Source: G963677445 sp963677445 (lineage in GTDB: Bacteria; Bacteroidota; Ignavibacteria; Ignavibacteriales; Melioribacteraceae). Taken from it: DNA of 64,000 bases. The DNA is taken from assembly GCA_963677445.2 (NCBI GenBank), contig CAXXGF010000054.1, forward strand, positions 124,001 to 188,000, given 5' to 3'. A model generated the notes under the pieces. It saw only the letters and a list, made by a program, of their open reading frames with translations. It searched no databases and was not told where the DNA came from. Shown one piece after another: positions 24,678 through 31,834 of this stretch. The translations under genes and the position numbers were made by a program. Numbering within the stretch: position 1 is the stretch's first letter; each line of letters starts with the position of its first letter.

Positions 24678-25064
24678 ATGAAAATAACCTTAACAAGTAT
24701 ATTTGTGGATGATCCCATAAGAGCGCATAAGTTTTATACTGAAATTCTTGGTTTTGAGTCAAAAGTATTTCAGCCTGAAAACCAGCTCGCTATTATTGTT
24801 TCCCCTGAAGACCCCGATGGGACGGCGCTGCTGCTTGAACCAAGAGGAGAATCATTCGCGAAGGATTACCAGGAGCAGTTATATGAAACAGGCCTTCCGG
24901 TCATTATTGTGGGAGCGAAAGAATTTCCCGCCGAAATAGAGAGGCTGAAAAAGTCAGGCGTTATATTCAGGGATGACCTTACAAAACCGGACTGGGGAAT
25001 TGAGAATATTTTTGAGGACTCTTGCGGCAACCTTATTATGCTTGAGGATTTATCAGAAATATAG
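24678..25064 (+). CDS. VOC-superfamily (glyoxalase-like) protein
   Basis: The 128-residue protein has the VOC fold signature: LTSIFVDDPIRAHKFYTEIL at the start, LAIIVSPEDPDGTALLLEP in the middle and IFEDSCGNLIMLEDLS at the end. The length fits a single VOC module that works as a dimer. A strong GGGAGGAGC ribosome site precedes the ATG. TrmO follows 30 bp later on the same strand and may share a transcript. Substrate unknown; it is not closely related to the VOC protein at 2279. Confidence 0.88.
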   Translation: MKITLTSIFVDDPIRAHKFYTEILGFESKVFQPENQLAIIVSPEDPDGTALLLEPRGESFAKDYQEQLYETGLPVIIVGAKEFPAEIERLKKSGVIFRDDLTKPDWGIENIFEDSCGNLIMLEDLSEI

Positions 25065-25094
25065 AGTGTTCTCGTAAAGGAAAATGGTAGAAAT

Positions 25095-25577
25095 ATGATA
25101 GTTAAACCAATCGGGATAATCCATTCTCCCTTCGAAAAACCTGAAGGGATGCCTATTCAGCCCACAGGAGCTAAAGGAACAAAAGGAAGGGTGGAAATTT
25201 TTGAGGAATACAGGCAGGGTCTCAAAGATCTTGAGGGATTCTCGCACCTGATTTTAATATATCATTTTCATAAAAGTGAAGGATACAGTCTTGAGGTTGT
25301 GCCATTTATGGATGACAGGCAGCGCGGTCTTTTTGCCACGAGGGCTCCGAGGAGACCTAACCCAATAGGATTATCAATCGTGGAGCTGGAAAAAATTGAT
25401 GATGGCGTACTCTACCTGAATAATGTCGATATGCTTGACGGAACGCCCCTTCTTGATATAAAACCTTATGTGCCGCAGTTTGACCAGCCGGAAAATGTTA
25501 AAACCGGCTGGATAACAAAAACGGGGGAAAAGGTATCAGAGAAAAAATCGGATGACAGGTTTAACCGGGATAAGTGA
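25095..25577 (+). CDS. trmO: tRNA (N6-threonylcarbamoyladenosine-37) N6-methyltransferase, TrmO/TsaA family
   Basis: The 160-residue protein matches the TrmO (formerly TsaA, UPF0066) family: PIGIIHSPFEKPEGMPIQP at the N-terminus, LEGFSHLILIYHFHKS, the signature GLFATRAPRRPNPIGLS and VDMLDGTPLLDIKPYVPQFD. TrmO transfers a methyl group from SAM onto t6A at position 37 of some tRNAs, which improves decoding. The C-terminal extension found in E. coli TrmO is absent, giving the short form common in many bacteria and archaea. The start has a moderate ribosome site (AAAGGAAAATGG). No damage visible. Confidence 0.9.
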   Translation: MIVKPIGIIHSPFEKPEGMPIQPTGAKGTKGRVEIFEEYRQGLKDLEGFSHLILIYHFHKSEGYSLEVVPFMDDRQRGLFATRAPRRPNPIGLSIVELEKIDDGVLYLNNVDMLDGTPLLDIKPYVPQFDQPENVKTGWITKTGEKVSEKKSDDRFNRDK

Positions 25578-25678
25578 TAACAGCCACACCCAGGATATTT
25601 TTTCAATCGCTTTCAGGTCGTATCTGCGGTAAGCCGCAATCCAATATTAAATATCAATTCCGGATATCCAATATTTTA

Positions 25679-25711
25679 TTTGACTTTGCGAACGGAAATA
25701 ATTTATATTGA
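25679..25711 (+). promoter_or_regulatory. Possible promoter for the toxin-antitoxin pair
   Basis: TTTG (25679-25682) and TATATTGA (25704-25711) are separated by 21 bases, close to the Bacteroidota TTTG-N20-TAnnTTTG pattern with two mismatches in the -7 element. The antitoxin ATG lies 48 bp downstream. Confidence 0.35.
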
Positions 25712-25758
25712 AAATGTGTTAATACCTGGTAAAAGAAGATATTTCGAAAGGTAAAATT

Positions 25759-25986
25759 ATGCGGAAGGCAGCCTTGAATGAAGCGGCATCCCGTCTGGCT
25801 GAGTTAATAAATCTTGCCGAAATTGGAGAGGAGATAATCATTACAAAAGATGATGGTTCATCATTTAAAATAATACCTTACCAGTCAAAAAAACCTATTC
25901 CAAAATTCGGCAGCGCAAAAGGACTTATTAAAATGTCTGATGATTTTAATGATATTCCGGAAGGATTTGAGGAATATATGCCATGA
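25759..25986 (+). CDS. Phd/YefM-like antitoxin
   Basis: The 75-residue protein has a Phd/YefM-type N-terminal DNA-binding fold (MRKAALNEAASRLAELINLA, GEEIIITKDD) and a flexible acidic C-terminus (SDDFNDIPEGFEEYMP) of the kind that wraps a PIN toxin. It would repress its own operon and neutralise the downstream toxin. The stop codon region overlaps the toxin start by 4 bp (25983-25986), the usual translational coupling for such pairs. The GAAAGG ribosome site is present. Confidence 0.85.
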   Translation: MRKAALNEAASRLAELINLAEIGEEIIITKDDGSSFKIIPYQSKKPIPKFGSAKGLIKMSDDFNDIPEGFEEYMP

Positions 25987-26378
25987 AATTGTTAATGGAT
26001 ACTCATGTATTTATCTGGTTTATTTCTGGCAATTCGAAATTAAATTCTTATGTAAAAAAACTTATCACGGACTTCAGAAATGTCCGATTTCTTAGTATTG
26101 CCAGTTTATGGGAAATGTCGATAAAATCGAGCATGGGCAAATTGGAACTGGAGATGACATTTCCCGAGCTTTATAAAGAACATATTATCAATAACTCTAT
26201 TGAATTACTCCCCATCACAACTGAACATCTTGAAACTCTGAAAGCTTTGCCATTTCATCATAAATATCCCTTTGATCGCCTCATTATTGCCCAGACTTTA
26301 GCTGAAAACCTTATTGTTTTGAACAATGACAGCGCATTTATAAATTATGATGTTGAATGTTTATGGAATCCCTCCTGA
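25983..26378 (+). CDS. VapC-like PIN-domain toxin
   Basis: The 131-residue protein is a PIN-domain ribonuclease. It has D6 in LLMDTHVFIW, a conserved Glu in SIASLWEMSIKSS, the Asp of YPFDRLIIAQ and the late Asp of VLNNDSAF, the acidic set that coordinates Mg2+ in the active site. Together with the preceding antitoxin it forms a type II toxin-antitoxin module of the Phd-VapC kind. Toxic activity is inferred from family. Its last 22 bp overlap the start of the next open frame. Confidence 0.88.
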   Translation: MKLLMDTHVFIWFISGNSKLNSYVKKLITDFRNVRFLSIASLWEMSIKSSMGKLELEMTFPELYKEHIINNSIELLPITTEHLETLKALPFHHKYPFDRLIIAQTLAENLIVLNNDSAFINYDVECLWNPS

Positions 26379-26713
26379 GATTCAAATTTGCAATATTTTT
26401 TCTTTTCCTTTGGTCCTGCACTTCAAATTATCAGGCCGGACTAAAACAGGCAAATGATGATCTTAATTCAGGTATTCTCAAAATTAAATACTATGGGGAA
26501 TTACTTGAAAATGAATTGGAATTACATGAGTTCCTGAGGTTACATTACTTTATTCATTATGAAAGAATAAGCGGGTGTATCGTCGATAATTCAATTATAG
26601 AATATGTGGATGGTTATAATTCTGTTATGCTTGAAGAAATTCGCAACAGGTATGCTAAAGGTTTCGATGATATCAGAAAGGAATTTTCTAAAACAATCGC
26701 CCCCGGCATGTAA
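26357..26713 (+). CDS. Small putative lipoprotein overlapping the toxin gene
   Basis: The 118-residue frame starts at ATG 26357 (a second ATG is at 26363), inside the 3' end of the toxin gene in another frame. A hydrophobic stretch with the lipobox-like FLFLWSC (about 12-20) is followed by a soluble, helix-rich part with three acidic blocks. I know no family. The overlap of 22 bp and lack of a ribosome site argue for coupling to the toxin, or against reality; the clean lipoprotein signal argues for a real gene. Confidence 0.5.
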   Translation: MFMESLLRFKFAIFFLFLWSCTSNYQAGLKQANDDLNSGILKIKYYGELLENELELHEFLRLHYFIHYERISGCIVDNSIIEYVDGYNSVMLEEIRNRYAKGFDDIRKEFSKTIAPGM

Positions 26714-26781
26714 CTGCCGGACCTAATTATGAACATTGGATAGAATTGGGATTATAATGGTTTGTTACATTCTCAAATAAA

Positions 26782-26802
26782 GGGCGACCACAAGGGTCGC
26801 CC
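26782..26802. repeat. REP-like palindrome (GGGCGACC / GGTCGCCC)
   Basis: GGGCGACC (26782-26789) and GGTCGCCC (26795-26802) pair across a five-base loop, and CTAC follows the second arm. The minus-strand reading GTAGGGGCGACCCTTGTGG is a form I know as a dispersed palindrome in many bacterial genomes. Confidence 0.65.
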
Positions 26803-26848
26803 CTACAATTTAATTTTGAATGATAATTTCTTTTTTATATCTACGGCT

Positions 26849-26880
26849 TTTCGCATTAGGTAAAAATAATAATACATTTG
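26849..26880 (+). promoter_or_regulatory. Possible promoter for the CULT-domain gene
   Basis: A perfect TAnnTTTG element, TACATTTG (26873-26880), lies about 60 bp upstream of ATG 26942. About 20 bases before it is a T-rich -33 element (TTTTC, 26848-26852) that is only partial. Confidence 0.45.
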
Positions 26881-26941
26881 ATATTATTTTGCGAAGAGTT
26901 TAAATTTGCAGGTATTAAATTCACAAAACCATCGGCATATT

Positions 26942-27340
26942 ATGGACCCTGAACATCATAAACATGAACACGAATACCATGAACAACCTGAAAATGAAAC
27001 CAGACTTATATCGGAAATAGATGGGGAAGACTGGATTTGCGGCGCGTGTTATACAAAAATATGTTCGGATGATGAACGTTTTATCTATAAAAACAAGAGC
27101 GAATTCAGATTTACCAATAAAGCAGGGGAAAGTTTTAATGTAATTACCTTTTTAAAGGCTAACGAGGTTATGGAATCGGGATATCCGACCATGGAATTTA
27201 CATGGTTTCCGGGGCATAAATGGGTTATAGCTGTATGCGGCAGATGTTACCAGCAGCTCGGCTGGAAATATATAGGGCCGAATATATTTTTCGGACTTAT
27301 CAGAGGAAGAATTGTCAAAGCGATGTCGGTAATGAATTGA
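26942..27340 (+). CDS. Bacterial cereblon-type CULT-domain protein with His-rich N-terminus
   Basis: I use ATG 26942 (132 residues); a TTG at 26906 would add 12 residues. The domain from about residue 31 aligns with the CULT fold of cereblon. It has zinc cysteines C33 and C36 (CGAC) and C99 and C102 (CGRC), and the three tryptophans that form the thalidomide-binding cage, W88 and W94 in FTWFPGHKW and W108 in LGWKY, followed by FFGLIRGRI. In bacteria such proteins bind uracil-like and glutarimide or cyclised C-terminal ligands, but the physiological role is not settled. The N-terminal 15 residues hold six histidines among acidic residues (HHKHEHEYHE), possibly a metal-binding tail. It stands alone between a putative lipoprotein gene and a membrane protein. 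Confidence 0.85.
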   Translation: MDPEHHKHEHEYHEQPENETRLISEIDGEDWICGACYTKICSDDERFIYKNKSEFRFTNKAGESFNVITFLKANEVMESGYPTMEFTWFPGHKWVIAVCGRCYQQLGWKYIGPNIFFGLIRGRIVKAMSVMN

Positions 27341-27459
27341 CATTCTCCCCAAAAGATATTCCGGATGTAATACTGTTAATATTCACCTTCGTAAAAACAA
27401 TTTATCCTGAACTGAATTATACTATTGTGTAAAAAATTTCACCCTTAATGTAAAAAATA

Positions 27460-27491
27460 TTTGACAAACTGTAAAAGCAATACTACATTTG
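27460..27491 (+). promoter_or_regulatory. Strong Bacteroidota-type promoter
   Basis: TTTG (27460-27463) followed after exactly 20 bases by TACATTTG (27484-27491) matches the TTTG-N20-TAnnTTTG consensus perfectly. It precedes the membrane protein gene at 27543, and the XRE regulator of the same operon could act here. Confidence 0.65.
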
Positions 27492-27542
27492 GTATGAATA
27501 TTTTTACACAGTGTCAATATTAACATACACAGGAACATATAC

Positions 27543-27989
27543 ATGTCATACCAGGAAAAAAGAAGTATCGTGTCATTGGCAAGCACTCTGCTTACTACAT
27601 TACTTTATTCGATTTATGTGTACAAAGATTATTATGCCACCGATTTTACCTCGACCAGTCTGACAGAATTCTGGGCTGCCACCATATTGATTTTAATCCC
27701 TGTATTAATGGTTTTCAAGATAGTTATCCATATAATATTTAATATCATCAACAAAATTGCCACTAATGAAGATGAGCCCAAATTTACCGATGAGCTCGAT
27801 AAACTAATCGAACTGAAATCAACCAGGAATACACATATCCTTATGATGGTTTTATTCCTTCTCTCAATGGTAACGCTTGTTACCGGGATGTCTCTCTCAA
27901 CATTTTTTGTAACTCTGGCTTTCGCGATGGTCGGGTCCTGCATTCTGAATGATGTTTCGCAAATTTATTTTTACCGCAGGGGAGTATAA
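27543..27989 (+). CDS. Four-helix membrane protein paired with an XRE regulator
   Basis: The 148-residue product has four hydrophobic segments (about 10-27, 42-68, 96-118 and 120-140). The loop between the second and third is polar and charged (NKIATNEDEPKFTDELDKLIELK). It resembles the DUF2178-type membrane proteins often encoded just before a small XRE regulator, but I recognise the pairing rather than the sequence. Its stop is one base before the start of the regulator, so the two are an operon. Function unknown. Confidence 0.7.
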   Translation: MSYQEKRSIVSLASTLLTTLLYSIYVYKDYYATDFTSTSLTEFWAATILILIPVLMVFKIVIHIIFNIINKIATNEDEPKFTDELDKLIELKSTRNTHILMMVLFLLSMVTLVTGMSLSTFFVTLAFAMVGSCILNDVSQIYFYRRGV

Positions 27990-27990
27990 A

Positions 27991-28221
27991 ATGTCCGGAT
28001 GTCATATCAGTAATAATATCAGGAAATTACGATTTAACCATGATGAGATGACCCAGCAGCAGCTTGCCGAAAAGGTGGGGGTTACACGACAGACCATAGT
28101 GGCCATCGAAAAGGAAAAGTATTCACCGACTCTTGAGCTGGCATTCAGGATTGCCGCTGTATTTAATCTTCCCCTGGAAGAAGTGTTTTCTTTCCACCCT
28201 GATGAGAAAAAGGATAAGTAG
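27991..28221 (+). CDS. Small XRE-family transcriptional regulator
   Basis: ATG 27991 with AGGGGAG upstream gives 76 residues; the ORF can be extended to 27949 but has no better start. The helix-turn-helix is clear (MTQQQLAEKVGVTRQTIVAIEKEKYSPTLELAFRIAAVF), with the YSPTLELAFRIA signature of YgzD-like mini-regulators. These are usually encoded with a small membrane protein, as here, and often control it or a stress response. One base separates it from the upstream stop. Confidence 0.88.
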   Translation: MSGCHISNNIRKLRFNHDEMTQQQLAEKVGVTRQTIVAIEKEKYSPTLELAFRIAAVFNLPLEEVFSFHPDEKKDK

Positions 28222-28270
28222 TATTATTTTGTAACTTTTTTATAAATTACCGGTCAATAAAAAGGTAAAT

Positions 28271-29245
28271 ATGAAAGCAGTAGTCTATAATAAATATGGT
28301 CCGCCTGATGTTCTCTCAATTGAGGAGGTAAAAAAACCGGAGCCGGGTAATAATGAGACTCTGATAAAGATTCACGCGGCCGCGGTTAATGCCACTGATC
28401 CTGTTATTCGGTCGGGTAAGCCTTTTATCGCAAGATCGGCAACCGGTTTTCTGAAACCTAAAATGAACATTCCGGGTGATGTATTCGCGGGTGAAATTGA
28501 AGCTGTCGGGAAAGATGTAAAGTTATTCAAACCGGGAGACCGGGTATTCGGAGCAACAGGTGAAAGCCTCGGCGCCCACGCAGAATACAAAACCATGCCG
28601 GAAACCGGCGCTCTGTCACTAATGCCCGATAACATTTCTTTCGAAGAAGCCGCAGCCCTTGTTGACGGAACACTGACTGCTATACCTTTTTTAAGAGACA
28701 GGGGCAGGATAAAGCAAGGGCAGAATGTTTTAATTATAGGCGCCTCCGGCTCAATAGGAACAGCGGCTGTTCAGCTCGCGAAACATTATGGAGCAAGAGT
28801 GACGGGTGTTTGCGGCCCGGCAAATGTTGATCTGGTTAAGTCACTCGGCGCCGATGCTGTCATAGATTACACAAAAGAAGACTTTACTGCCACCGGTGAA
28901 AAATGGGAAATTATATTCGATACAGTCGGGAAAAGCTCTTACGCAAGATGTAAAAATTCTCTCAATAAAAAGGGATATTATCTTACCACTGTGCCCACAT
29001 TTGTTTTGCTTTTTCAGATGCTCGCGACAACAGTGACATCCCGGAACGCGATCTTTTCGGCGACTGGCTTAAGACCCGCGGCTATGAGAGCAAAGGACCT
29101 GACATTCGTCAGAGAACTTGTGGAATCAGGAAATCTGAAAGCAATAATTGACAGAAGATACGCCCCCGAAGATATCGCGGCAGCCCATATATATGTTGAA
29201 ACAGGACACAAAAAAGGAAATGTAGTAATAAATTTTGTAAAATAA
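28271..29245 (+). CDS. Zinc-free MDR-family NADPH:quinone oxidoreductase-like protein (copy 1)
   Basis: The 324-residue protein is a medium-chain dehydrogenase/reductase. A GroES-like domain (about 1-125, MKAVVYNKYGPPDVL, DVFAGEIEAVGKDVKLFKPG) is followed by a Rossmann domain with LIIGASGSIGTAAVQLAKHYG. The catalytic zinc cysteines of alcohol dehydrogenases are absent, so quinone- or enone-reductase activity is more likely. It is a paralogue of the gene at 30006, with the same length. The DUF4386 gene lies between the two, and spacings of 32 and 23 bp suggest one transcript. Confidence 0.88.
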   Translation: MKAVVYNKYGPPDVLSIEEVKKPEPGNNETLIKIHAAAVNATDPVIRSGKPFIARSATGFLKPKMNIPGDVFAGEIEAVGKDVKLFKPGDRVFGATGESLGAHAEYKTMPETGALSLMPDNISFEEAAALVDGTLTAIPFLRDRGRIKQGQNVLIIGASGSIGTAAVQLAKHYGARVTGVCGPANVDLVKSLGADAVIDYTKEDFTATGEKWEIIFDTVGKSSYARCKNSLNKKGYYLTTVPTFVLLFQMLATTVTSRNAIFSATGLRPAAMRAKDLTFVRELVESGNLKAIIDRRYAPEDIAAAHIYVETGHKKGNVVINFVK

Positions 29246-29277
29246 ATTATATATAAATTCTTTCGAAAGGATACAAT

Positions 29278-29982
29278 ATGTCAGTTATGACAAAGGATAT
29301 ATCACCTAAAACACTGGCAAGAACCGCCGGAATTTTATACCTGGTAATAATTACCGCGGGGATCTTTGCCGAATTTTTCGTCCGGGGAGGACTGGTAGTT
29401 CCTGGAGACGCGGTTCAGACCGCCGCAAATATAAAAGAGGGAAACATGCTTTTCCGTCTTGGAATAACAGCCGATATGATAATGATACTCGCCGATGTCG
29501 CCATCGGTGTATTTTTCTATTTTCTGCTGAAACCGGTCAATAAAACCCTGGCTCTGCTTGCCGCCTTTTTCCGTCTTGCCCAGGCTGCCACGCTCGGTGT
29601 TAATCTGCTGAATCTCCTGATAGTCCAGCATCTGCTGGGAGGTGGAGAATTTTTAACATCCCTGGGCTCCGGCCAGATACCGGCGATGGTGACTTTGTTT
29701 CTGAAAGCGCATAGTTCAGGTTATCTCCTGGGACTTGTATTTTTTGGCGTTCACTGCATTATTCTTGGTTATTTGATGTATAAATCAGGTTTTATTCCAA
29801 AAATATTGGGGGCGCTGATCCTTATCGCCGCTTTTGGATATCTGCTGGATAGTTTCGCCAATTTCCTAATGCCCTCATATAAAGAGTACCAGGAAATTTT
29901 TATGACGATTGTATTTCTGCCCGCGTTTATCGGTGAGTTCGCGCTGGCTCTCTGGCTGGTAATTAAAGGTGTTAAAGAATAA
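29278..29982 (+). CDS. DUF4386 membrane protein
   Basis: The 234-residue protein carries the DUF4386 pattern: KTLARTAGILYLVIITAGIF at the N-terminus and six or seven hydrophobic helices, with FFGVHCIILGYLMYKSGFIPKILG in the C-terminal half. Nothing is known of its activity; relatives are small multi-pass membrane proteins. It is encoded between two paralogous MDR oxidoreductases on the same strand and presumably in one operon, with a GAAAGG ribosome site. Length is normal for the family. Confidence 0.85.
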   Translation: MSVMTKDISPKTLARTAGILYLVIITAGIFAEFFVRGGLVVPGDAVQTAANIKEGNMLFRLGITADMIMILADVAIGVFFYFLLKPVNKTLALLAAFFRLAQAATLGVNLLNLLIVQHLLGGGEFLTSLGSGQIPAMVTLFLKAHSSGYLLGLVFFGVHCIILGYLMYKSGFIPKILGALILIAAFGYLLDSFANFLMPSYKEYQEIFMTIVFLPAFIGEFALALWLVIKGVKE

Positions 29983-30005
29983 TTTAAAAGAGAATAAAAT
30001 AAAAA

Positions 30006-30980
30006 ATGAAAGCAATTACATTCAGAAAATATGGCGGACCTGAAGTACTAAACCTGGAGGAGGTGGAAAAACCTTCTCCGGCTGAAAATGAAGTTTTGAT
30101 TAAAGTTAACTCCGCCTCATTAAATAAATCTGACAGATATGTTATAAATGGCGAGCCGTTTTTCCTCAGGTTTTCGACCGGATTGACAAAACCAAAAAAA
30201 ATAATTCCCGGGTCAGATATGGCCGGAACAGTTGTTGAAACGGGTAAAAATGTTACTGACCTGAAATCGGGAGATGTGGTATATGGCGATCTTTCAGGCA
30301 GCGGATTCGGGGCTTTCGCCGAATATGCAGTTGCGCCCTCTGATATTCTTGCCTTAAAACCGGAAAACATTTCTTTCGAAACCGCGTCCTCCACACCCAT
30401 GTCGGCTGTAACTGCTCTTCAGGGATTGCGCGATCATGGTGAAATCGGACCGGGAAAAAAGGTGATAATCAACGGAGCATCAGGAGGCGTTGGCTCTTTC
30501 GCGATTCAGATAGCTAAAGCTTTCGGGGCCGAGGTTACCGCTGTCTGCAGCCCCTCTAAAACAGGAAAAGCAAAAGAGCTCGGGGCCGATTTTACTATTG
30601 ACTACACAAAAGAAAATTTTACCGAGGGGAAAAAACTGTATGACCTGGTATTCGCCGTCGGAGGTTATCACAAAATTTGTCATTACAAAAGAGTATTAAC
30701 CCCAACGGGCAGATATGTATCTGCCGGAGGGTCGATGGCCCAGATATTCCAGGCAATGTTACTCGGTCCTCTTCATTCGAAAAAAGGGGGTAAACAGCTT
30801 AAAAGTATGATCGCGAAGCCGTCAAAAACTGATCTTGAGTTTCTTAATACTCTTTTTGAAGAAGGAAAAATAAAACCTGTTATTGAAAAAGTTTATTCAC
30901 TTAATGAAATGCCTGACGCCCTCCGTTATCTCGGGGAAGGTCACGCTGCCGGAAAATTAGTTATTAAAATTGAAGAATAG
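30006..30980 (+). CDS. Zinc-free MDR-family NADPH:quinone oxidoreductase-like protein (copy 2)
   Basis: The 324-residue protein has the same layout as the gene at 28271: MKAITFRKYGGPEVLNLEEV, PGSDMAGTVVETGKNVTDLK, then VIINGASGGVGSFAIQIAKAFG. No structural or catalytic zinc site is seen. It is a paralogue rather than a close duplicate, so the pair is an old duplication with a DUF4386 gene between. Likely NADPH-dependent reduction of quinones or alpha,beta-unsaturated carbonyls. The ribosome site is weak. Confidence 0.88.
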   Translation: MKAITFRKYGGPEVLNLEEVEKPSPAENEVLIKVNSASLNKSDRYVINGEPFFLRFSTGLTKPKKIIPGSDMAGTVVETGKNVTDLKSGDVVYGDLSGSGFGAFAEYAVAPSDILALKPENISFETASSTPMSAVTALQGLRDHGEIGPGKKVIINGASGGVGSFAIQIAKAFGAEVTAVCSPSKTGKAKELGADFTIDYTKENFTEGKKLYDLVFAVGGYHKICHYKRVLTPTGRYVSAGGSMAQIFQAMLLGPLHSKKGGKQLKSMIAKPSKTDLEFLNTLFEEGKIKPVIEKVYSLNEMPDALRYLGEGHAAGKLVIKIEE

Positions 30981-31001
30981 TATCAACACTCAGGAGTGAA
31001 C

Positions 31002-31817
31002 ATGAACAGCAAGTTTAAAGGCACAAAAAAAATATTCTGGAAGCTCGGCACATGCTCCCGTACATTTTTCTTTCTCCTGAACAGGGAATTCGGAAATAAT
31101 AATGAAAATGCCGAGATAGCGGCAGATCCCCTCGCGGGGGGAGTTATGCTGAAGGGACACCAGTGCGGAATGTTATGGGGAGCTACTCTCGGTGTCGGGG
31201 CTGAATCATGGAGAAGAAAAAATGACGTCGGCGACCCTGTGGCCCTGGCGATATCTTCCTCTCAGAAAGTACAGGAATCATTTGTGGAAAGAACTGGAAC
31301 TCCCGATTGCAGGAGCATCACAAAAACAGACTTTTCCAACAAATTTCAGATGTTTACATTTACATTATTCCGCGCTTATGGCTGTTTTAAATTAGCTGAA
31401 AAATGGGCTCCCGAAGCTGTTGATTCCGCGGAAAAAGCGCTCGCTGAAAAACCGGATAACAAAATTCCGGCAAAAAGCTGTGCGGCCGAGGTGGTGAAAA
31501 AAATGGGAGGATCAGATGAAGAAGCTGTTACAGTAGCGGGAATGGCCGGTGGAATTGGCCTGAGCGGAAACGCGTGCGGAGCATTAAGCGCCGCAATCTG
31601 GATGAAAACTCTCGAATGGAGCAGGAAAAACCCGGGCAAATCCGCTTTCCCTGTGCCCAATTCCATCAATACCATGCGGGCATTCTATTCTGTCGCCGGG
31701 GATGAAATGTTATGCTCCAAACTATGCGGCAAAAAATTCAACTCCATTGATGAACATACAGAGTTTATCAAAAATGGCGGATGCGGGGAATTGATTGAAG
31801 CCCTCGCGCGAGCGTAA
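31002..31817 (+). CDS. C_GCAxxG_C_C family protein with two motif copies
   Basis: ATG 31002 follows CAGGAG. The 271-residue product contains the C_GCAxxG_C_C layout twice: GTCSRTFFFLLNREFG with GHQCGMLWGATLGVGAES, and later SCAAEVVKKMGG with GLSGNACGALSAAIWMKTLE. A Cys-rich tail (MLCSKLCGKKF, GGCGELIEAL) follows. The family is thought to be redox-active and to be translocated or membrane-associated; the reaction is unknown. It ends just before the tandem repeat array. Its final residues LARA run into the palindromic region, but the stop at 31817 is clear. Confidence 0.85.
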   Translation: MNSKFKGTKKIFWKLGTCSRTFFFLLNREFGNNNENAEIAADPLAGGVMLKGHQCGMLWGATLGVGAESWRRKNDVGDPVALAISSSQKVQESFVERTGTPDCRSITKTDFSNKFQMFTFTLFRAYGCFKLAEKWAPEAVDSAEKALAEKPDNKIPAKSCAAEVVKKMGGSDEEAVTVAGMAGGIGLSGNACGALSAAIWMKTLEWSRKNPGKSAFPVPNSINTMRAFYSVAGDEMLCSKLCGKKFNSIDEHTEFIKNGGCGELIEALARA

Positions 31818-31834
31818 CAAACGTCAGTTCCAAA

